A stretch of 11,126 bases of DNA from NCBI GenBank assembly GCA_023387775.1, contig JAEWHN010000295.1:1-11126 (forward strand). The letters are read 5' to 3'. How positions within the stretch are numbered: position 1 is the first letter of the stretch; the number at the start of each line of letters is the position of its first letter. The notes under the pieces are model-generated. The model searched no databases and had not been told where the DNA came from. It saw nothing but the letters and a program-made list of their open reading frames with translations. Positions 6,454 through 11,126 of this stretch are shown one piece after another. This DNA comes from Pseudomonadota bacterium (GTDB lineage: Bacteria; Pseudomonadota; Alphaproteobacteria; Rhizobiales; Rhizobiaceae). Position numbers and translations under genes: made by a program.

Positions 6454-6468
6454 TGTTGTCTTCTCCTC

Positions 6469-6534
6469 GGTGGCTGAACCGTTCGGCGGTCCTGCCGAAG
6501 CGATGTGGCAACAATGCGCCGTGGTGGCTGAACC
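6469..6534. repeat. Pair of 12-bp direct repeats upstream of the small secreted protein gene
   Basis: GGTGGCTGAACC occurs at 6469-6480 and again at 6523-6534, 54 bases apart, in the 5' region of the minus-strand gene starting at 6453. An inverted repeat CCGCATG/CATGCGG lies just beyond at 6544-6570. The set may mark a regulatory region. Confidence 0.4.
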
Positions 6535-6629
6535 TTTGTCGAACCGCATGTTCATCTTCGGTTCATGCGGGTAAATTATTGAAATACCACCGCAACAAAG
6601 CGTGTTCCAACAGCCGCGCCACCGGCGCG

Positions 6630-7076
6630 TCAGGGCTCCTCGGCCAGCATATGGGCAAAGAAATCTTCCGGTTCGGCAAGGTCGCTTTCCAGCGCGCTGA
6701 CCCGGTCGCGCACCGAAATGCCGGCCTCGTGCACGGTTTCGGCGCTGCCGGAAACCAGAGGGTGCCACCAGTAAAGGTCGCGCCCCTCGGCCACCAGCCG
6801 GTAGGCGCAGGTGTTGGGCAGCCAGGGAATGGTGCGCACGTTCTGCGGGGTGAGGCCGACGCAGTCGGAAACGCGCGACAGGCGGTGCTCGTAGTCGGCG
6901 CAGCGGCAGGTTTGCGCGTCGAACAGGCGGCAGGCGACGCTGGTCCAGTAGATGTCGCCGGTGTCCTCGTCCTCCAGCTTCGACAGGCAGCACTTGCCGC
7001 AGCCGTCGCACAGCGACTCCCATTGGGCCGGCGTCATTGCCTCGAGTTCGGTGGTTTTCCAGAAAGGCTCATTCAT
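6630..7076 (-). CDS. UPF0260/YcgN-type YkgJ-family cysteine cluster protein
   Basis: A 148-aa cytoplasmic protein of the UPF0260 (YcgN) group within the CxxCxxCC putative metal-binding family. The signature CDGCGKCC lies at residues 23-30, followed by Cys49, Cys57, Cys59 and Cys72, and by IPWLPNTCAYRLV and WWHPLVSG, which are characteristic of the group. The length agrees with E. coli YcgN (about 153 aa). The start at 7076 gives the usual NEPFW opening; an in-frame ATG at 7085 is possible and neither has a clear ribosome site. It is divergent from the OmpA-family gene. The cysteines probably bind iron or zinc; no biochemical role is established. Confidence 0.92.
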   Translation of the reverse strand: MNEPFWKTTELEAMTPAQWESLCDGCGKCCLSKLEDEDTGDIYWTSVACRLFDAQTCRCADYEHRLSRVSDCVGLTPQNVRTIPWLPNTCAYRLVAEGRDLYWWHPLVSGSAETVHEAGISVRDRVSALESDLAEPEDFFAHMLAEEP

Positions 7077-7183
7077 CGGCTGCATGTGGCCCGCGCGCGC
7101 GGCAAGGTCAAGCCGGCGGCCAGGCTCCACAAGCCTCTTTCGCCCGTCAATCGCCCAACTGATGCCTCGTTTGCGGCCTTCCG

Positions 7184-7210
7184 GGAACAAATTTGCGTGT
7201 CTTATGTTCC
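7184..7210 (+). promoter_or_regulatory. GGAAC/TGTT element upstream of the OmpA-family gene
   Basis: GGAAC at 7184 and TGTT at 7205 are 16 bases apart, close to the EcfG general-stress sigma pattern GGAAC-N16/17-CGTT with one mismatch. The same bases form a 6-bp inverted repeat GGAACA/TGTTCC, so a repressor site is an equally good reading. Confidence 0.3.
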
Positions 7211-7249
7211 GCTCGGACGGGACCTTATGCATAACAGGAGAATTCGTAT

Positions 7250-9277
7250 ATGAAACGCCAACCAAGGATCTTGGTGGGAACCGCCCTCGGCCTGCTGATG
7301 GCATCCGCGCCGCTGATGGCCGCGCCGCCACTGCCCAATGGCGGCAGCGGCGAATCTCCCCTTCTCTCGGCCGGCATGAACAGGATCGCGCCGATCGTCG
7401 TCGCCCAGGCCGAAGACGAGCTCACGCCATCCGAGGAGCTGCTGCCGAAGAAGAAGCACCGCAAGGCACAGGAAGAGCGGGCCCCGGAGGGACAGCCGGC
7501 AGAAGCCGCGCCTGACGAACAGCCGCGCAAGAAGAATCGCAAGGAAGCCCCTGCCGCCGAGCAGCCGGCCCAGCAGGAGCTCGCGCCAGCCCCGGCCGAA
7601 GAGCCGGTTCAGCCGCGCAAGAAGAACCGTAAGGAAGCCCCTGTCGCCGAGCAGCCGGCCCAGCAGGAACTCGCGCCCGCCCCGGCCGAGGAGCCGGTGA
7701 AGCCGGGCAGGAAGAACCGCAAGGAGGCCCCCGCCGCCGAGCAGCCGGCTGCCGCGCCGGAACTCGCCCCCGCCCCGGCCGAAGAGCCGGTGAAGCCGGG
7801 CAAGAAGAACCGCAAGGGAGCCCCCGCCGCTTCCGAACAGCCGGCCACGGCGGGCGAAGCGGTAACGCCTTCGGAAAAGCCCGCTGAGGCGACGCCGGCT
7901 CCCGAAGCGGCGCCGGCCGAAGCCACGCCGGACAAGCCGCGCAAGAAGGGCGGCCAGCAGGCGCCTGCCGCCGAGCAGCAGCCGGCCGCTCCGGGCGAGG
8001 CCGTAACGCCGGTTCCGACCGAAAAGCCGGCGGAGTCCGAAGGCCAGGCCCAGCCGGCCCCGGCCGAAACCGCCCCGCAGGCTCCCGCGCCGGTTCCCGG
8101 CGAGCCGGCTCCGGCCGAAGCCACCGGCGCAGGTGAGGCGCCCGCACCCGACAGCCAGAAGGTCGCCCCGGCACCGGACAGCCAGAAGGTCGCTCCGGCC
8201 GAAGGCCAGGAACAGGGTGCCAAGGACCAGGGCAGGCGCGGCCAGCGGGAGGGCGGCAACCGTCGTCCGCAGCCCGCCGAAGCCGGTCCGCCGCCCGTGG
8301 ACGACAAGTCGGCCCAGCAGGAGGTGCAGCCGGAAAAGGTCGAGCCGGTGACCGCCGAGCAGGGCAAGCGCGTGAAGGAAAGGCCGGTGGACCTGAAGCG
8401 CCGCGAACGGCCGAAGGGCACCGAGATCCTCAAGGAGTTCGGCGACCGCCTGATCATCCAGCTCGACAACCAGGTCATGGTCCAGAGCAACGAGCGCCCG
8501 CGCATGCGGCACAATGCCCGCGACGTCTACTATGAGGACCTGCCGCGCGGCCGCACCCGCGAGACGATCGAACGGCGCGACGGCACGCGGGTGGTGACCA
8601 TCCGCAACGCCTATGGCGACGTCGTCCGCCGCTCGCGCATCACCCCCGACGGACGCGAATATGTGCTCTCCTATGTCGACGAGGAGGACTACGACCGCGT
8701 GCGCGACTGGCGCGATCCCGGCCTCGATCTTCCGCCGCTGCGGCTGGAAATCCCCGAGGACGACTACATCCTGACTTCGGACCGCGTGCGCGATCCGGAC
8801 ATGTACTATCGCTTCCTCGAGCAGCCGCCGGTGGAGCGCGTGGAGCGGCTCTATTCCGTCGACGAGGTCAAGCGCTCGGCCCGCATCCGCGACAAGACGC
8901 GGCGCATCGACCTCGACACGGTCACCTTCGATTTCGGTTCGGCGACGATCGCCGAAAGCGAGATCACCCGCCTGGAAGGCGTGGCCAACGCCATGGAACG
9001 CATTCTCGACAGGAATCCCGCCGAGACGTTCCTGATCGAAGGCCATACCGATGCCGTGGGCTCCGACCTCGCCAATCTGGCGCTGTCGGACAAGCGGGCG
9101 GAAGCGGTTGCCGCGGCGCTCACCAATGTGTTCGGCATTCCGCCGGAAAACCTGGCCACCCAGGGCTATGGCGAGCAGTTCCTGAAGGTGAAGGTTCAGA
9201 CGCCCGAACGCCAGAACCGCCGCGTTGCCATTCGCCGCATCACGCCGCTGGTGGCCCCGGTTGCCAGCAACCAGTAG
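7250..9277 (+). CDS. OmpA-family outer-membrane/peptidoglycan-binding protein with Pro/Ala/Lys-rich repeats
   Basis: A 675-aa envelope protein. A signal peptide covers about residues 1-24 (GTALGLLMASAPLMA). From about 60 to 355 the chain is low-complexity, rich in Ala, Pro, Glu and Lys, and includes four copies of a unit of about 30 residues whose core is RKKNRKEAPAAEQPA...APAPAEEPV. A globular middle part (about 370-540) contains EFGDRLIIQLDNQVMVQ, TRVVTIRNAYGDVVRRS and a charged YVDEEDYDRVRDW segment. The last 125 residues form an OmpA-like domain: VTFDFGSATI, IEGHTDAVGSDLANLALSDKRA, GYGEQFL and a terminal NRRVAIRRI. That domain binds peptidoglycan, so the repeats probably span the periplasm or cell wall. 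No beta-barrel is evident. The ATG has AGGAG 9 bases upstream. The gene is monocistronic and divergent from the UPF0260 gene. Confidence 0.9.
   Translation: MKRQPRILVGTALGLLMASAPLMAAPPLPNGGSGESPLLSAGMNRIAPIVVAQAEDELTPSEELLPKKKHRKAQEERAPEGQPAEAAPDEQPRKKNRKEAPAAEQPAQQELAPAPAEEPVQPRKKNRKEAPVAEQPAQQELAPAPAEEPVKPGRKNRKEAPAAEQPAAAPELAPAPAEEPVKPGKKNRKGAPAASEQPATAGEAVTPSEKPAEATPAPEAAPAEATPDKPRKKGGQQAPAAEQQPAAPGEAVTPVPTEKPAESEGQAQPAPAETAPQAPAPVPGEPAPAEATGAGEAPAPDSQKVAPAPDSQKVAPAEGQEQGAKDQGRRGQREGGNRRPQPAEAGPPPVDDKSAQQEVQPEKVEPVTAEQGKRVKERPVDLKRRERPKGTEILKEFGDRLIIQLDNQVMVQSNERPRMRHNARDVYYEDLPRGRTRETIERRDGTRVVTIRNAYGDVVRRSRITPDGREYVLSYVDEEDYDRVRDWRDPGLDLPPLRLEIPEDDYILTSDRVRDPDMYYRFLEQPPVERVERLYSVDEVKRSARIRDKTRRIDLDTVTFDFGSATIAESEITRLEGVANAMERILDRNPAETFLIEGHTDAVGSDLANLALSDKRAEAVAAALTNVFGIPPENLATQGYGEQFLKVKVQTPERQNRRVAIRRITPLVAPVASNQ
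7523..7885 (+). repeat. Tandem coding repeats of 90-93 bp inside the OmpA-family gene
   Basis: Four units begin at about 7523, 7613, 7703 and 7796, each opening with CCGCGCAAGAAGAA or CCGGGCAGGAAGAA, and keep the reading frame (30, 30 and 31 codons). Units 1 and 2 are nearly identical, units 3 and 4 are more diverged, and a looser copy continues after 7930. A shorter repeat encodes PDSQKVAPA twice near 8148-8190. Confidence 0.85.
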
Positions 9278-9300
9278 CGGCAAGGCCGGCCTGCGCAACG

Positions 9301-9334
9301 AAACCGTGATCGTCGCAACGCTCGATCACGGTTT
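9301..9334 (+). terminator. Hairpin terminator after the OmpA-family gene
   Basis: AAACCGTGATCG and CGATCACGGTTT form a perfect 12-bp stem, 24 bases after the stop codon. The T-run is short (TTT), so termination may be moderate. Confidence 0.6.
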
Positions 9335-9467
9335 CGCGAGGTGAGGCCGGTTGCCATTGACTCGACAGATTCGCCACGCAGTCTGTCCTGACAGTTCCCT
9401 GCCCCGTCCCCCTAGCCGGGGGACAGGCGAAAGCCCGGCCGGTCGCCCCCTCCCCGGCCGGGCTTTT
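9335..9467 (+). ncRNA. Possible small RNA ending in an intrinsic terminator
   Basis: Between the OmpA-gene hairpin and the strong hairpin at 9430 lies about 95 bases with no coding sense. It contains a further hairpin, GTCCCCC/GGGGGAC (about 9407-9425). Two stems, the second an intrinsic terminator with a C-rich loop, is a common layout of alphaproteobacterial small RNAs. No clear promoter is seen; TTGACT near 9357 could be a -35. It may instead be the tail of the ompA transcript. Confidence 0.25.
9430..9467. terminator. Strong intrinsic terminator
   Basis: AAAGCCCGGCCGG pairs perfectly with CCGGCCGGGCTTT over 13 bp around an 11-base C-rich loop, followed by TTTT on the plus strand. The opposite strand also ends in T residues, so it could terminate the convergent dehydrogenase transcript. 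Confidence 0.8.
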
Positions 9468-9567
9468 CTATTCTTGGCCGGCATGACCGCCAGCGCCACC
9501 AAATTCCAACAAGATCAGGCGGATGCCCGCCTTTCCTGAATCAGACCGGCAACTGTCCGGTCCTGCC

Positions 9568-10434
9568 TCACAGGAAACCGGCCACCTTCGTGTCGGTCTG
9601 GGCGAAAATCTCGTCCGGCACGAAAAAATCTCCAGCCAGCGCGCCCTTGGTGCTGGGCGCATATTTCGAGAAATCGGTCACGCCGGCTTCGCGCAGCACC
9701 AGCTCGTCGATGAAAAAGTTGCCCGTCGTCTCTCGTGAAGGCCGGGTCAGGATCGCATGGGCCGCATCGGCCACGATCTCGGGCGAGCGGCTCATCGCGG
9801 CCACCGCCTCGCCTCCCAGAAGGTTGCGCACCGCCGCCGTGTCGATCGCCGTCAGCGGCCACAGCGAATTGACCGCGATGCCGGCCTTGGCGAATTCGGC
9901 GCTCATGCCCAGCGTGCACATCGACATGCCGAACTTGGCCATGGTGTAGGCCACGTGGTTCTTGAACCACTTGGCGTCCATGTCGAGCGGCGGCGCCAGA
10001 TTCAGGATGTGAGGATTTTGCGCCAACTTCAGGTGCGGTATGCACATTTTGGAAACGAGGAAAGTGCCGCGCGTGTTGATCTGGTGCATCAGGTCGAAGC
10101 GCTTCATGTCCGTTTCCAGCGTGCCGGTAAGCTGGATGGCGCTGGCATTGTTGATGCAGATGTCGATGCCGCCGAACTTTTCGACCGTCTTGGCGACAGC
10201 CTCGGCAACCTGCGCTTCCTCGCGTATGTCGCAGACAATCGGCAGCGCCTTGCCGCCCGCCTTCTCGATCTCCTCGGCTGCCGTGTAGATCGTGCCCGGC
10301 AGCTTGGGGTGCGGCTCGGCCGTCTTGGCTGCGATGGTCACATTGGCGCCGTCGCGCGCCGCCCTCACCGCAATCGCAAGGCCGATGCCGCGCGATCCGC
10401 CGGAGATGAACATGGTCTTTCCTTTGAGGGACAT
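9568..10434 (-). CDS. HSDL2-like short-chain dehydrogenase/reductase
   Basis: A 288-aa NAD(P)-dependent short-chain dehydrogenase of the branch that includes human HSDL2. The Rossmann nucleotide-binding motif SGGSRGIG lies at residues 11-18 and the structural INNAS motif near 95. The catalytic tyrosine and lysine are in YTMAK (Tyr163, Lys167), followed by GMSMCTLGMSAEF and NSLWPLTAI. The usual catalytic Ser, expected in a stretch like NLSPPL, is Ala147 here (NLAPPLDM). The C-terminal segment RPSRETTGNFFIDELVLREAGVTDF is typical of the group; no SCP2 domain follows. The ATG at 10434 has GGAG 9 bases upstream and gives the usual MSLKGKT opening. The substrate is unknown, and the gene stands alone. 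Confidence 0.9.
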   Translation of the reverse strand: MSLKGKTMFISGGSRGIGLAIAVRAARDGANVTIAAKTAEPHPKLPGTIYTAAEEIEKAGGKALPIVCDIREEAQVAEAVAKTVEKFGGIDICINNASAIQLTGTLETDMKRFDLMHQINTRGTFLVSKMCIPHLKLAQNPHILNLAPPLDMDAKWFKNHVAYTMAKFGMSMCTLGMSAEFAKAGIAVNSLWPLTAIDTAAVRNLLGGEAVAAMSRSPEIVADAAHAILTRPSRETTGNFFIDELVLREAGVTDFSKYAPSTKGALAGDFFVPDEIFAQTDTKVAGFL

Positions 10435-10653
10435 TGCCGCGCTCCGAATTTGTCTAGCCTTGAACAATCTTGCCCCGCCGCTCGCTTCCTTGCAAGCTGC
10501 CGCGCGCCGGGCACGATCGCCACCGGCTTCGTCGGAGCTAGAGATTTCCGTCAGCTTCGGCGCAGGCCAAGACCTCGGCCGCGACCGGCGTGCACGGACA
10601 CGGCGACGGCCATCCGGCCGGTCGCCCGCCCCCAGCCGAGGCGGCGCAGCGGG

Positions 10654-11126
10654 CTATTTGACGCCGAACACCTCGGCGCAGCGCGAAAGGCTCAGGCCCT
10701 GGCCGTCGGTATCTCGCGTCGCCTCGACATTGGTGATTGTGCCGCCGGCGTCGACGGTTATCTGCGCCTCGCAGAACAGGTGCTCGACGCGCGCCGGCCT
10801 TACCATCACCTGCTGCGGGCCGAAGCCGCCGAAGCTCACGCTGGAGCTGGTGGTGCGGCTCTCGGTCACCGTGGTCGAGCTGTTGGGCTGCGATATGGTG
10901 GTTGTTGTCTTGGTGTTCGTCCTGCCGGCCATCGGATCGCTGGGGTTGCCAACCGTCATGTACTCCGCCGGTATGGTGCGCGAGGTCTCGCCGCCGCGCC
11001 AGCGATAGACCTTGCCGCCATTGTTCAGGTCGAATTCCGAGATCGGAGCGCCATAGCTGGAAAAGAAAACGTCGCTCGGCTGGCCGATGAAGCGCGACTT
11101 GATCGCCTTGTTGGCTTCCTCGGTGG
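10654..11126 (-). CDS. Ser/Thr-rich conserved hypothetical protein, N-terminus beyond the window
   Basis: At least 156 residues read without a stop from the right edge to TGA... stop at 10654, so the gene starts outside the window. The visible part opens with SRFIGQPSDVFFSSYGAP and KVYRWRGG, passes through a linker crowded with Ser, Thr and Asn (about KTTTTISQPNSSTTVTES), and ends in a small domain with two cysteines (EHLFCEAQITVD and LSLSRCAEVFGVK). Rhizobial lipoproteins and periplasmic proteins of similar design have a C-terminal Cys pair of this kind. The frame passes through ATG 10959, but coding sense continues upstream of it. The function is unknown and the export signal cannot be seen. 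Confidence 0.7.
   Translation of the reverse strand, partial: TEEANKAIKSRFIGQPSDVFFSSYGAPISEFDLNNGGKVYRWRGGETSRTIPAEYMTVGNPSDPMAGRTNTKTTTTISQPNSSTTVTESRTTSSSVSFGGFGPQQVMVRPARVEHLFCEAQITVDAGGTITNVEATRDTDGQGLSLSRCAEVFGVK

Noticed and set aside
6085..7023. Single minus-strand open frame linking the UPF0260 region to the small secreted protein
   Set aside because: The secreted protein has its own ribosome site and signal peptide at 6453, and the UPF0260 gene is in a different frame. The upstream part is shadow sequence.
7523..7885. CRISPR-like regular repeats
   Set aside because: The repeats are coding, contiguous, in frame and without spacers; no cas genes are present.
7202..9298. Very long open frame (698 codons) antisense to the OmpA-family gene
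   Set aside because: It is the mirror of a GC-rich, repetitive coding sequence. The opposite strand has a ribosome site, signal peptide and a clear OmpA domain.

Overview
The window looks like chromosomal DNA of a GC-rich alphaproteobacterium of the order Rhizobiales. It is closest in feel to the Mesorhizobium/Aminobacter/Phyllobacteriaceae group. This is judged from protein style (SIMPL protein, UPF0260 protein, Ala/Pro-rich OmpA protein, a short rhizobial secreted protein) and from CTTG-N17-CTAT promoter spacing. No database search was possible.

Left part (about 1-5044) reads as accessory DNA. It holds a DsbA-like periplasmic oxidoreductase with a twin-arginine-type leader, a single-domain ATP-dependent DNA ligase (LigD ligase-domain type), and a compact minus-strand gene row running from 3934 down to 1919. 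That row consists of a DUF6634-like protein, an unknown protein broken by one frameshift, one or two tiny ORFs, and a calcineurin-like metallophosphoesterase broken by two frameshifts. A divergent XRE-type helix-turn-helix gene (4139-4468) faces it across a 204-bp gap that carries two perfect inverted repeats, so the layout is that of a regulator-controlled cassette now decaying. A scrap of a second XRE gene lies at about 4624-4667. This part ends at the 3' end of a CAU-anticodon tRNA, probably tRNA-Ile2 (5045-5120, minus), which is a classical integration point for genomic islands.

Right part (about 5121-11126) is compact and looks like ordinary chromosome. It contains a periplasmic SIMPL/DUF541 protein, a strong bidirectional terminator, a convergent small secreted protein, a UPF0260/YcgN-type cysteine-cluster protein, and a divergent 675-aa OmpA-family protein with 30-residue repeats. 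After these come two hairpins with a possible small RNA between them, an HSDL2-like short-chain dehydrogenase whose usual catalytic serine is alanine, and the C-terminal part of a Ser/Thr-rich unknown protein cut by the window edge.

The best candidate for something undescribed is the XRE/DUF6634/metallophosphoesterase cassette. The copy here is damaged, so intact relatives would have to be found to study it.
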